From Cocos nucifera (taxonomy: Eukaryota > Streptophyta > Magnoliopsida > Arecales > Arecaceae), in the NCBI GenBank assembly GCA_006176705.1, contig QRFJ01001019.1, positions 270,978-334,977 on the forward strand: a stretch of DNA of 64,000 bases, written 5' to 3'. The notes under the pieces were generated by a model. The model searched no databases, was not told where the DNA came from, and saw only the letters and a list, made by a program, of their open reading frames with translations. The position numbers and the translations under genes were made by a program. The number at the start of each line of letters is the position of its first letter. The first letter of the stretch is position 1. Shown here piece after piece: positions 10,961 through 23,066 of the stretch.

Positions 10961-13030
10961 AATGTACATATTTAATAAATATCCAAGTTAGATTATATCA
11001 TGGATGTCTACATTTGGCATTATAGGTTTAGTCATCTTGACAAGAACAGGATAAATGGGTTAGCTTGAGAGAAAAATTTCGACATTAATGATTGTGAATC
11101 ATTGATAGCCTGTGAGTCTTGTCTTTTTGGAAAGATGACAAAGTCATCTTTTAATGAAAAAGATGAAGGAGCCGATAAAGTTCTAAGTCTCATATATAGT
11201 GATGTATGTGGACCTATGAACTTAAGTGCTAAAGAAAGATATTAATATTTTATTATAGACAATCTATCTGGACATGGGTGCATCTGACTTGCATCATTGA
11301 AAATGTTCAAATGATTCAATAATTAAATAAAAGAAATAAACTAAAAATGGTATTGAAACTCTTCGATCGGATCGAATAGGTGAATACTTATCCAGTAAAT
11401 TTGTGACATATCTAGGAGAGAATAGGATTCTCTCTCAATGAATTTCTTTTCAGAACATAGTGAATCTAAAAGGAGAAGTTGAACTTTGTTAGACATGATT
11501 CAACCCATGATAGGATTCACTTGTCTGCCTATTTCAAGGTTGCGCTCTTGTGTGACTACTTGTTTTATTTTGAAAATATATCGAGTAAATTTATTATGTG
11601 GATTCCATAAGGGATATGGATCGGGCATAGACCTAGACTCCCTCACCTTCGAGTTTGGTTTGATCAGCCTATGTCATAAGTCTGCACACAGATAAACTTG
11701 GATCCTGATTCAATAGATGTTTAAGGATTATTAATTCTACCATGCTGAAGAACATAAGATGTTCATCAGTAGAAGGACATTCCTTTTGGAAAGAAGATTC
11801 TTAGAGAAGGAATTGATGCCTATCAAGTTAAACTTAAAAAAGTTTGACTGGTAGAAAATGAACCGACATAATTTAGTAAACCTATAGAACCAGATTTGAT
11901 CAGATCAAATCTAAAGCCCATCAAAGTATCTCCTTTAAGGAGATCCGATAGAGTACTGCATTAGCTGGATGATACTTCAGTATCTAGGTCTGTGACGACG
12001 ATCCTGTTGAGCTCGATGAGAATAACAAGGATCCGATCACCAATAGGAATGTAATGCAGTATTCTGACTCTGAGAAGTGACTTGGAGCCATATAATCCAA
12101 ATTGTAGTCCATTGAAATCAATAGTGTATGGATACTAGTTGATTCACTTGAAGGGATAAAACCCATTGAGTGTAAATTGATTTTCAAAAGGATCAGAGTA
12201 GCATAGATGAAAAGATAGAGATCCATAAAACCTATCTAGCTATCATCTCAGAGTTTGAACATACGTTTTGAATGTATGTCTTTGTTATGAATAAAGATAA
12301 ATCCTGCATTTGTAAGTGCGCAAAATATTCTATAGTGTTATTACTGATGTTGTCTGTGGATGAAATTTTTTTAATCGGAAATGATATTCCAACATTGCAA
12401 GAAATAAAGATTTGGTTGTCATCTAATTTCTCCATATTCAAAATCAGATATGGTATACTCACTAATGATAGTGAGTAGATACTAGTCTGATCTAAGTGAG
12501 AACCACTGGAAGATTGTATAGATAATTTTTAAGTATTTGAAAAATACTAAGATCCAGTGACTCAAATATGAAGATACTGACTTAAAACCTATGGATATTT
12601 TGATTTCAATTTTTAGTCAGAATAAGATGATAACAAGAAATTGTTGGGTCATACCCTAATTGCAGGAATAATCTGCTGGAAAGATTTCAAGTAGGATATT
12701 GTAGCCTATTCGATTAGTGATGTAGAGTACATCATGGCATATGATACTGTCAAGTAAGTTGTGTAGTTACTGAGATTCATTAGCAGGTTGGAAGTGGCAT
12801 CTTCCATCGATGGTCCAGTCCTATCATAGCATTGAAACCATAACTCAGGCTAAAGAATCGAAGGATCAGCATATTCTGCATCGCTATCATCTTTGATTTT
12901 AGATCAGGATAATGTCGATCTTTGAAAAATCGATGAAAATGGAGAACTTGATCGACCCATTTGCTAAGGCCTCAGAACTAAGGAGTTCTATGAACTCAAG
13001 TGAAAGATAGAATATTTGATATCATTCTGA
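10961..13030 (+). pseudogene. Copia-1 pol remnant: integrase, reverse transcriptase, RNase H
   Basis: Three regions are readable between stops. At 10990-11230 there is LWHYRFSHLDK, then CESC and GK residues and YSDVCGPM, the GAG-pre-integrase and integrase start of Copia. Around 11486-11600 there is the end of the integrase core. At 12270-12450 the reverse transcriptase carries SVDE where active copies have YVDD, followed by IGND and a PTLQ-type segment. Near 12640-12800 lies an RNase H region with V-A-Y-S-I-S-D-V-E-Y-I. The order integrase before reverse transcriptase identifies Copia. Numerous stops and frameshifts make it non-functional. Confidence 0.85.
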
Positions 13031-13053
13031 TTGGCTTTAGTCCAAGTGAAAAT

Positions 13054-15902
13054 TGTTGAAAAATGTATCCTAAAGCCAATCATCTAAGTGCTAGATGATT
13101 GAGATTAGTATATGAATTATCTAATAATAATACTTATTTGGCTGATTCATCATAGAAGTTCTATCTTTCTTAAATAAACTCCTAAATTATGATGAAATCC
13201 TTAGAACCACAATCAATCAATAAAGGAGAATTTATCAGATGGTTCTTAAACTATTCACAACCAAATGATAAGTTATTAAAAAGGATGATAACTTATCAAG
13301 TGTAGGTCGATGTATGCCATATGCGTTGGTTGTCCTTGTAATCAAGTGGTATGGAGACACTGGTATGGCATCTAGGTGAGATGTAGAAGTACATTTGTAG
13401 TGAACGTGGCCAATGTAGCACTCTAATATCAAGAGTAGCTAGTTAAGATCAATGGATATAAGTGTTCTTCTAATCTGAGATCACCATGATGACTTGCAAG
13501 CAACTCACTATACTTTGGTGCCGGACTATCTATATTTTTAATATAGATTCGAAAGATTTTTAGGTACAATCAAGTACTTATGAAGTCAGTATGTGAGTTA
13601 AGATGGGATTGATCACTCCTAATTAGCTTCAGGAAGAGAATGACTTATTATATTTCAATTTAGCAAAATCTAGGCCTAGATAATCCTCAGGAGGAGTCAC
13701 GAAATTTGTAAAATTTTGAGACATAATAGAGATGACTTATATGAGTGATTGACTGCATACCCAAAGTCGTCTTGAGCATTATTGGTCAAAGGGATGAATT
13801 ATACGGTAACTATAGGCCATGATTCTAAGAATGTTGCTTTACATACATTCGACCTATCCGAATGTCGGAAACCATTAATAGATAGTTACTTCAACTGGTA
13901 CAGAAATTGATTCCTATAGTACCGACTTAGGTTCAAACCTATAGGATCATATATATTAGAGGTTGTAACCTGATTAGCTGGTTAATCAATAATTGAGAAT
14001 CGTTCTAAGGTCAAACTATCAATGTGATTGATGTTTAACCTAATGCAAGTGTTGCAGGAGGACTAATTAGCAATTTTATTGCTAATTGACTCAATCTAAT
14101 TAAGCAATCAGATTGAGATTAAGTTTAATTAAATTAAATTTAATTAAAATTAGTTTAGACTTAATTAGATTAAGTTTAATTGATTTATTGGATAAGCCAA
14201 TTATAAGAAAAAAATAATTTCTAGTTGGATTAGGATTTAAGTACACCTAATTTTTAATTGAGTTAGGATTTAAATTAGATTTAAATATAGTTTAAACCTA
14301 ACTTAATTAGGTTTCTAGTTGGACAGGAATCATCCATAATTAGGCTTGCACTAATCTTATTTTAATTAAATTAAAAATTGATTTGACCTAGTCAATACAA
14401 GAGAATCCTAGTTAGACTAGGATTTCTTGTTTCTCCCTTGCACCACTTTAGAAGTTCCATGCCCACTATTTTTATTTCTAGATTTTTCTATGATTTTCAT
14501 GCCTAAGGAATGATTTCCCATGCCCCATAATCTCAGGTTTTGGATTTAAATTTTGACTTGGTCAAATTTGGAAGTTAGTTTGAATGAGTCAAACTAAATT
14601 AGAGTTTTATTTTGTTAAAACTCTCCTCCTCTCTCTATGGAAATAAACCCACACCCACCCTTGATGTTTGTTGCCTTTTCTTCTTCTCTCTTTGGGTGAT
14701 GATTTCCTTCTCTCCATGCAGAAAAATCTTCCTTGTTTCTTTGTTTGACTAGGTCATTTTGACCTAGTCTTCCTATTATTATGGGGCACCAATTTTTTTG
14801 GAGCCTTGGCATGAAGAATCCCTAGTTTCTCCATGAGAATTCTAGAGCAAAAGGGAGAGAGGGCATGGTGGTTTGGGTTGCCTACATCCTTGGAAGAGAA
14901 GTCTTCATTAAGACATGAAAGGTTCATGTCTTGATGAAGACAAAGGTAAGAAATAAAGTCTTCTTTCATAGTTTTTTTCAAAGATTTATTTTCTCATTTT
15001 TTTATGATTTTTATATAATAAAAATCTAAGAGAGAGAGAGAGGAAGAGAACATGGGGATCTGTGCTCCAAGATGTAGGGGCATGATGATCAATTTTGGAC
15101 ATGATCTGATCATGTCCTAATGAGAGAAGGAAAATAGAAGAAAGTCTTCTCTTAGGGTTTCTTTGAGAACCCTTTTTCTCCATATTTTTATGAGATTTTT
15201 CTTTGAGAAATATTAGATAGTGTGAGATCTAGAAACATGGGAAAAGTCTATGAGAGAAGCACTTTTCTTGTCCTAGCATGAAAATATTTTCAGGACATCA
15301 ATCGTTGATGTCCTGAAAGAGAAGATTTATCTTCTCTTAGGACCTTTTCTAATTTATTTTAACCATGATTTATGGGAGATCCAAAGGTTGGATTTCTCAC
15401 TTATTCCTCCTTCTGTTCTTCATTTCTTGGAGTGTTCAAGAGATCCGAAGAATAAATAATAGATTAACCATCTAGAGGAATCTGCGAGAAGCTAGTACTT
15501 CGAGCGGATCTTCGTTCGACAACCTTCAATTTTATTACAGCTTCGTGTGGATCACCTGCAGAGATCAGATGTATGTGCGACTCTAAAGACAACAACAAGA
15601 ATCAACCATGGAGTTCTTGATCCATGCAAAGATAAGAGATCTGATCTCTTCTCTCACCTAAATGCGATCTAGATTTTAGGTTTAGAATCATTCTAGATCT
15701 AGGATATTGATTTGATTAATACCAAAATCTTTTATTTTCTGATTTAAGAATGCATTATGACATATTATAGGTCCTAGTTGTAGGATTTAGTAATTTGATT
15801 ACATGCATTTGTAGATTAAATGGTTTAATTTATAACTTTTGCTGCATTAAATTTTAAAAAAAAATTAAAATTCATGCATGAAATCCTACATATTTTTCGT
15901 CA
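13054..15902 (+). repeat. 3' LTR of Copia-1
   Basis: A 2849-base LTR from TGTTGAAAAATG to TTTTTCGTCA, preceded by the purine tract and followed by the target duplication CTTCA. Relative to the 5' LTR it lacks a short piece near 14725. Confidence 0.93.
14747..15338 (+). repeat. The same stem-loop array in the 3' LTR of Copia-1
   Basis: Counterparts are at 14747-14769, 14901-14941, 15097-15117 (here a perfect palindrome apart from its centre base), 15288-15318 and 15317-15338. Substitutions between the two LTRs mostly fall outside the stems, or turn a wobble pair into a Watson-Crick pair (15097-15117). The 7486-7506 hairpin is weakened here. Confidence 0.82.
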
Positions 15903-15907
15903 CTTCA

Positions 15908-16632
15908 TTGTCTATTTTGGGAGCAGCTGCCTCCACTTAAAGCACATGAATAGTCTTTTCTCCATCATGCAGTAGGAGGGTGAATCCCTTCCCGAGTACA
16001 TGGCCCATTTCAACGTAGCCATTCTAGAAGTAAAAGATTTTAACGCCATGTTGGCCTTGAAGTGGGGACTCAAGAGCTATCGTCTAGTCTTCTTCCTTAA
16101 CAAAAAATTTCAAAAAATTTATGAGGGAATGTTAGCCTGAATCAGGAAGCATGCCCACATGGAAAAAGAAGAAGAGCTAAGCAAGAAGGATAAGAAAAAT
16201 AAAGAAGAAAAGAAGCGGCCTCGTGAGGAAGAACATGGAAACTAGAGGAGCACCACGAACTACCTTAGAAAAATCCAAGGTCCTGAAGCCCACCTCGAAA
16301 ATTTGATAGCTATGCTTTTCTGTCTACCCCTTAATCATAGATTTTAATGGAGATAAAGAATCAAGGATATCTCCATGGCTCTAATCCTATGAAGGCCCCG
16401 CCTACTAAAAGAGGTGAGCAAATTCTACCATTTTCATCGAAACCATGAGCATGATACTGAAGGATGCTGCCAGCTCAAGGATGAGACTGAGATCCTGATT
16501 CACCAAGGCTATCTCAGCAAGTATGTCAGAGATCGGGCAAACCAAGCTCTGGAACCACACCAAAAGTTTGACGATGCTGCTGAGAACAACTGGCCGACTG
16601 CTGGAGTTATTAACATGATCTCAAAAAGTAGT
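15908..16632 (+). pseudogene. Tat-1 gag, C-terminal part with zinc knuckle
   Basis: It resumes directly after the Copia-1 target duplication, with capsid sequence including G-E-S-L-P-E-Y and AHFN, then a highly charged K/E-rich linker (about 16150-16230). The zinc-knuckle region lies in an open frame at 16414-16638: FYHFHRNHEHDTEGC followed by QLKDE. The first knuckle cysteine is replaced by tyrosine. The GYLSKYV segment after the knuckle is typical of Tat-type gag. The frame is cut by the SIRE element at 16632. Confidence 0.85.
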
Positions 16633-17991
16633 TGTTGACCCAAAGATTAATTTTGATGATGACAAAAAATTTTGAGTATAAGTTATAAAGTCTAACTATA
16701 TTTATGAGAATGCACAGTTTCAAAATTTTAAGTGCTTATAATCTTTTAAGTATTTTATAATATTTTAATGAGGATAAAATCAAGTCAAGAAAGCAAGTCT
16801 AGCCTATAAATCAAATTAAAGAAGAAATGATTATAAACAGTCTTTGGCACGTATGGCACATAAACTGGACCGATCTAGTGTGAGACTGAGCCGATCTAGT
16901 CTCAATGAAAGTAAAAGATAGAAAGCACAGAAAGTAAAATTTTCAAGATCTAGGGGTCTGAGCCGACCCAGCTATAAACTGAGCTAACCTAGTGGGACTA
17001 AGCTGATCCAGTCAAAAACTGAGCCAATCCAGTGACTGTAATGGCTAGTTTTTAGATCTATACCTTTTTCATTCCATGGGCTTTCCAATGGCTATCTTCT
17101 TATTTGCAATGGCTAGATCTCTTTTTGAAGATTTCCTAGATGTTAAAAATGATGGATAGCCTTAAAAATATATATGGAAACCCTTAGAGCATTAAGGACA
17201 TATTTTTGAGAGCATATTGAGTATTCTTTAAGAAAGCTAAGGAGTGAGCTGAAAAGAAAAGAGAAGAAGTTATTTTTTAGAGGGATCTTTTGTCCTTCCA
17301 CTATAAGTCATCCTTAAGCAAGTGAGAGCAAGAGTGAAGAGAATCAAGAAGCCTTACAATCTTTCAATCATTCAAGAAGAAGAAATCAAGCCTACAAGCA
17401 AACCAACTTAGATTTTCTTCTCTTGTGCTTCAAAAGAGTTTGTTTTAATTATATTTCTATATATTGTTCAAGTTTCTTAGGATAAGAAACTTTGGTTAGT
17501 CCAAGCCTTGAATTTGACGATTATATTAGTTTGATTGGTGAGCCAAAATTAAAACCAATCGGGATTGATTATTAGCCTGGAGAAAAATAATCACGTATGA
17601 GATTTTGGTTGATAATCTAAGAAAATCAATTGGGTTGATTGTGAGCCCAGAAAACAATCTTATATGATTCTGGTTGGTAAGCCAGGAAAAAACTAGTTGG
17701 TTTTGATTGTGAGCCCAAAAAATAATTGGACTGTAATTCTAGTTATGAATTATAGTTGAATTCCAAGGGGTTATACTTGAAAAGTGGACGTAGGTGCTGA
17801 GTTTGGCATCAAATCACTATAAAATGATTGTATTTATGATTGTGTGCTTTTATTTTATTACTTTTATTCACTACACATTACATAGAATATTTTATTTGGT
17901 ACTTAATTAGTTTAATCTACTTATATCTTAAGCTTAAAAATTTAAAGTATTCAATTCACCCTCCTTCTTGGGTAGCTATACCTGGGCAATA
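16633..17991 (+). repeat. 5' LTR of the SIRE-type element
   Basis: A 1359-base LTR from TGTTGACCC to GGGCAATA. It carries about six copies of a CTGAGCCGATCTAGT-like motif (16870-17040). It matches 33373-34738 with visible but scattered differences (roughly one in ten bases in the stretches compared by eye). Confidence 0.92.
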
Positions 17992-17993
17992 AT

Positions 17994-18084
17994 TGGTATT
18001 AGAGTAGATGCTCTGTTATTGATTTTTGATCTAACTATCTAAAGCTAAAGATTTTGGCAATCTAAATAATTTTTTTTTTAATGA
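17994..18084 (+). other. Primer binding site and short leader of the SIRE-type element
   Basis: TGGTATTAGAGTAGATGC begins two bases after the LTR end, a diverged initiator-methionine tRNA site. The gag reading starts within the next 100 bases. Confidence 0.75.
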
Positions 18085-19262
18085 AGGCCATTCTATTGAT
18101 TGTCCACCACTATTATGTGAACCAAATTACATATATTGAAAAATTAGAATGAAAATTTTTATACAATCACATGATTATAATTTATGGAAGATTATAATCG
18201 ATGACTCACACACCCCCAAAGTATTAAAAGAGCATGATAAGAAAATGACCTAATTTAATGCTAAGGCCAAATTAATAAGTTTAATGTAATTTCTTCATGT
18301 GTTTCAAGAAATCAAATATGAAAAAAATTAAAAATAACTTATGGAAGAGCAAATCAAAATGAAGAACCAAGCTTTCAAGAGGATAAGCAAGCTCACCCCA
18401 ACATATTCCTCATGACTCATGAAAATGAAAAGAAGAAAAAGAAAAAGAAACAAAGGAGAAAGAAAATAATAACTAAGGGAGAGCAAGTAAAAAAAAAAGC
18501 TACATGAGAAAGTGGAAGAAAGTGCTACAAATTCTTGCCTCATGGCCAATGATAATGAGGTAAATATTAATAATTTTTTTGATTTTATTTTTGAAGAATT
18601 ATATGAAGCCTTCAATGATCTAATGGATGAACATAAAAAGATAAGGCTTCAAAACGAAGAGCTTAGAAAATTTAATTTATCTTTGGCCGAAGGAAAAAAT
18701 AAAATTTTGAGTGAAAAAGAAGATCTATCAAAAAATATAAAAAATATGACCAAAGAAAAAAAAGATTTATTGAAATAAATTGAAACTCTAACTAAAAAAA
18801 GAAGAATATAGTAAAATATGAAAAATCCTTAGTTAATAAAAATATTAAGCTAAAAAAGAAATATAAAAATTTAAAATTCTTCCTAGAAGAAAATGAAAAT
18901 CTTCTAAAAGAAAAAATTAAGAAGAGAAGTTGAGATTTTAAAACCTATAGCTGAAAGTTTTATAATTAGCTTTTAAAATCTTCAATCTATGGTAAAAATC
19001 AATAGAGCTATTTTCAATAAAGTAGAAACTGATTTTAATACTTCAAAAAAATAATAAAATACTAAAAATATTTTTACAAGACTTCCAATTAAAGATCATA
19101 CTATTAAATATTTTAAGTGTAATAAAATTGACCACAAAATTTTGGAGTGTAACTTTAAAAGAATTGGCCAAATCTTAATAAAATAAATTTAGATTCCAAA
19201 AGGAATCTTGAATACTAACTCCTATGGATCCAAAATGGCTTGGGTACCAAAAGTTATGAAGT
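18060..19262 (+). pseudogene. SIRE-type gag remnant
   Basis: The reading starts with EGHSIDCPPLLCEPNY, then an R-M-K-I-F-I-Q-S-like block, the usual start of SIRE gag (a P-P-L-F...NY...W-K-x-R-M-x-F pattern, here with the tryptophan lost). An open frame at 18512-18778 holds CLMANDNEV and a long coiled coil rich in K, E and N. A zinc knuckle follows near 19105-19160 as FKCNKIDHKILEC, with the second cysteine replaced. Near 19225 is SKMAWVPK, a conserved end of SIRE gag. Stops and frameshifts are frequent. Pol would normally follow but does not. Confidence 0.82.
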
Positions 19263-20553
19263 GATTTTTGCAAGTATGCCAAGCATCTAATAAAATGAAA
19301 GAAGTAAATTCTTAAGGAATGGATGCTTATAACTCAAAATAGATGGATGATGATACTTGGTAAATGCTAAACTTATTTTAATATTTCACCATCAATAATT
19401 ATTAAAATTAATTTACAGAATTTATTGATTTTGATCATCCATCGATATATATGTATAATATGATTGCTTGTCTTGAATATTTTTAATGTATTGCCAAAAA
19501 TTATCATAATTGATAGATTTTGATGACTTCTCAATTCTTGCAATGATCTTATACTATGACTTGAATAATTTAACTTCAAAATCAATACAATTCTCTCTAT
19601 GTATCATCTTAATTGATTAAGCATAAATTTTTACTCTAAATTTGGCATGCTTTTTTAACTTCTTATATCATGTTATTATTTGAGAAACTTAAATTAAGAC
19701 AAGCTTGATTGCATAAAGATTCATTTATGTGTCAAAACATGTAAGTTAATTTAACTTTTGACATTCTTTTAAGACATATAATTATTGAAACATCTCAAAA
19801 ATTGCTTGATACAAAGCATTTTATGATAAATCATCTATTCATAAAAGATCAAGTGCTTGACTTTGATAATTTATATTATATCTTAGCTTGATCTCTAAGA
19901 ACTTAAAAATTTTCTAGTTGAACCTAACTTTTGAAGCCCTTATCTAGTTTTTTTTTTTGACCTAATCTTGATATAATCTTATTTGATTTGATTGATTATC
20001 ATACCACCAATTGAATGTCAAATTATTCAATATTTTATCTTATTAATTTTGATAATGTTATTTTGATTGACTATTATAATTGATTATGGTTGAAGATATA
20101 TTGAATAAAACTGATTTATGAATTTTCATGATTAGAGTTTAAGAATAATTTGAAACATTGACATATTTGTTTGATAAGCTAAATTTCTTGAAGAAATATT
20201 TTCAAATTTAATTGGTATCTTGAATTATAGTAAATACTATTGATGACAATAAGGGAAAGAAAATTTGGTAAATGAAGAAAATAAATTTAACATATCAAAT
20301 TATATCAAAATCTTATCATAATAAGATATTTTTCATAATATGATTTTAATTTAGTTATGAGATACAAAATTGATCAAGAGTATTTAAGAAATGAAATTAA
20401 GAAATATGGCATATAATAAGGAAGAGCGAATTTTGAATAAAAATTAAACTCAATTAACTAGAATATTAAGGGGGAGCTTAATATTTTTAGATTATTTTAC
20501 TTTCCTGATTTTATAAATAACCTCCATTTAGAGTTATTCTTTTTGATGATGTC
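19263..20553 (+). other. AT-rich SIRE interior, no coding match
   Basis: About 1.3 kb of strongly AT-rich sequence with no retrotransposon domain in any frame. It occupies the place where integrase, reverse transcriptase and RNase H should be. Tat-2 is inserted at its right end. Confidence 0.7.
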
Positions 20554-21557
20554 TGTTGGTGTGAAAATTCGCGAGAATGTCGGAGGTGGTTGGAGTCGAG
20601 AAGGTCAGGCCGCCGACGGGACCTATAAAATAAAGTCCAAACTGAAGGTGGGTGGCTCCGACAGAATCCTCTGATGCTCAAGTTAATTCTTCGACCAACT
20701 GGAGTGGAGTGCTCAGAAAATAAAGAAGCAAAGTAACAAAAAAGAGAAGAGAGCTTAGGAAAAAATATATCTAGAGAATTTTTTTTATAGATGGAGCATG
20801 TAACAAACTGATGGTGATAACTATAATCATCTAATAGTGGACCGCTCAGACCACATAAAGTTTATTATGGAGAATGAGTTATTGTTTGTCGCGACTTTTA
20901 GGTAGTGGAGATCTCCTTGTTGAAGTTTGGATATAGGTTAAAGATTTTAGTGTATGCAGTGGACTTATGATCGGTCGAGGTCTGTGGGGGACAACATCCA
21001 ATTGCTTTAAGATGTTCGAAAGCTTCTTGGGTTGTGCATAAGTGGATGCCTCCTAAATTGAGATTTGAGGCTTCCACACTCTATCCTTTATGGAGTGGTT
21101 ATTATATATCAGCAACTTGATGAGGTTCCCTTGGGTGGCTCCCGTTGATAGGCGTGGGAGGGATTAAGTAGGTCCGCGATTGGAGAGAATGCCAATGGGA
21201 GGAGTGCGACTAGGAGAGTACGTTTGGAAAGAGCGTGATTGGAGGAATTCATTTGAAAGGAGTGCGACTGAAGGAGTTTGTCCGCAAGAAGCATGACTGG
21301 AGGAGTTCAACTATTTTCCAAGCTTGTCACCAATCAAGATTGGGGGAGCCAAACTTGGATCATATCATTCATCTTAAGTTGAGAAGTAAGGCTAGTTAAA
21401 TAGCAGTTCTTTTTTACTATTCAAGATCGTCTGGCCAGACTTTAATGCATCTTCAATAGGTTCTATGTAATGGACTTGATGTTGAGAAGGTCGGCCGATC
21501 CCTTTAGAATGGGAGCCGGCAGTCGAGGACTTTAGTGGGGTTATTTCACCCCCAACA
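20554..21557 (-). repeat. 3' LTR of Tat-2
   Basis: A 1004-base LTR, plus-strand ends TGTTGGTGTG and CCCCCAACA. It matches 32227-33199 throughout with substitutions. It shares short blocks (ATAAAGTCC; GGTGGCTCCGACAG; GATGCTCAAGTTA-like) with the LTRs of elements A and B. Confidence 0.92.
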
Positions 21558-22303
21558 CTTATCTCCTACTCTCGAGTTCGAATTTTGAATGATGGAAGTA
21601 TAGAAAAACTACCACGATCGAAGTCCTTCATCAGCTTCCTGCATTTGAAAATCGAAACTTTTTGGCTTCTTTCGAACTAGCATTGAGACTTAATGCTGAA
21701 TGATCCAAGAGAACTAATTTCCTCGAAGACTCATCTGACGTGGAGCTCGATGTATGGTGCCATAATTGTTTCATCAGGCATCAGTGGCGAGTGGGACATG
21801 CGGCGGGCTAGGATCGATTGATGGGATCCTGCAATCATAACCTCCTCTGGTCTCATCCTTCTATTTAACGCTCTTCTTCTTCTGTGGCCTCTCACCTTCG
21901 TCTGCACTTCTTCTCGCTCTCCTTCCTTCATTCTCTGTCATCTCTAAGCGCCCCGTTCTTGTTGGTCTTATTCTCTCGCAACATCTCCGGCCATCAGAGT
22001 TTCTCTTGACTGTCCTCCATCTTTCTCAATCTTCTCCTCAGATTTTTTTCTCAACCTAGGTCAGCTCCTCATCCTTGTCCTCTTGATTTTTGGCTTTCCT
22101 ATATATTATTTTTTTTTGAACCTTTTTAGATTCTTCTCGATGGGTTTTTGCCATTTTCCTTTCCTGGGTTTCCACTACCTCTTTCTTCTAAATTTTTTAG
22201 AGATTTTGCTAGATTTTATTTGATCTAGATGTTATCCAAAGTTTTTTGATCTAGCAGTTTTAGGAGTCCAATTGACCCAAACTCTCAAAATCCTGAGACC
22301 AAA
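21558..22303 (+). promoter_or_regulatory. Tat-2 polypurine tract and candidate antisense promoter
   Basis: The first bases after the 3' LTR, read on the minus strand, are GAGTAGGAGATAAG, a polypurine tract. The next 60 bases are related to the same position in elements A (42061) and B (48947). On the plus strand a TATTTAA at 21863-21869 is followed by a long T/C-rich stretch up to the ATG at 22304. That layout fits a promoter and untranslated leader for the antisense unit, but this is inference. Confidence 0.45.
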
Positions 22304-22985
22304 ATGAAACCTGAACCTATAGTACCTCGGTCAAATTTCATAACAGGAACCATCCCTTGCTTCTTGACTGTTGAAGACCTGTCACTGATTAGGATCCAGT
22401 ATGGAGTACCTATAGAGTATGAGCTAAAACTTTCTGGACCGAGTGGCCGAGCTTGCGCCTCTTCTCCATGTCGATTTTGCTTATATTTAGAGGCCTTTTA
22501 TGCTGGACTAAGGCTCCCTCTTTCTATCTTTGTTGTAGCTCTATTCTATTTTCTAAATATCTCCTTAGCTTCTATAGTGCCAAACTTCTTTAGATTTATA
22601 ATAGGATTCCTTGCCCTCTTCATATCCGCTGAAGTTCAGCCTACAATTTTACACTTTCGAACTTACTTTAGTTTCAAGCATCACCCTACTACGAAGGACT
22701 GGTGGCATGTTTCATCCCTATTCAGTATGAAGGAATTGCTTAAGGGCACCCCCTCCTCTATCCATAACTGAAAAGAGAAATTCATCTTTGTTTCTTTCCC
22801 AACCTTAGAGTTAGGACTCCCACTTTGGAAAAACTTGAGGGATTCTATCCACTGAGCCCTAGGATTAAAAAAAGAGGATCGAGAGTTGGTTAGTAAAATC
22901 AAAGATTTATGAGCTCCTCTTGTATCCGAGCTAATAAAAGAATAAATTTTGTTCAACCTCCACCTCAGTCCCTTGAATCCAATAA
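22304..22985 (+). pseudogene. Antisense unit 1 of Tat-2, first exon (Transposase_28-like)
   Basis: An open frame of 155 codons (22304-22771) runs on past a TGA, which probably replaced a tryptophan codon, to about 22985. Features are EAFYAGLRLPL, then NISLASIVPNFFR, IIGFLALF and HHPTTKDWWHVSS. These match the 'putative gypsy-type transposon' domain (Pfam Transposase_28), known from Tat-type elements as an antisense extra frame. The biochemical role is unknown; despite the name it has no shown transposase activity. A candidate donor GT lies at 22986. It lies between the 3' LTR and the tandem array, opposite to gag-pol. Confidence 0.7.
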
Positions 22986-23066
22986 GTACACAATCGAAGT
23001 TGTGGGTTATCCTTTTTCTTTCTCTTTCTTTTCTTTGACTATACCTATGTTTTTTTCATTGCAAAA

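Larger units (their letters stand above)
5375..15902 (+). mobile_element. Copia-1: Ty1/Copia element with 2.85 kb LTRs, nested in Tat-1 gag
   Basis: Long LTRs at 5375-8246 and 13054-15902 enclose a 4.8 kb interior. The element is flanked by an exact five-base duplication, CTTCA, at 5370-5374 and 15903-15907. A primer binding site TGGTATTAGAGC follows the 5' LTR, and a purine tract (TCCAAGTGAAAATTG) precedes the 3' LTR. The interior has decayed integrase, reverse transcriptase and RNase H in Copia order (integrase first). The pol frames have many stops. Removing it restores the Tat-1 gag capsid reading, which proves the nesting. Confidence 0.95.

Noticed and set aside
18328..18615. 95-codon minus-strand frame rich in F, L and S, resembling a membrane protein
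   Set aside because: It is the complement of the lysine-rich coiled coil of the SIRE gag.
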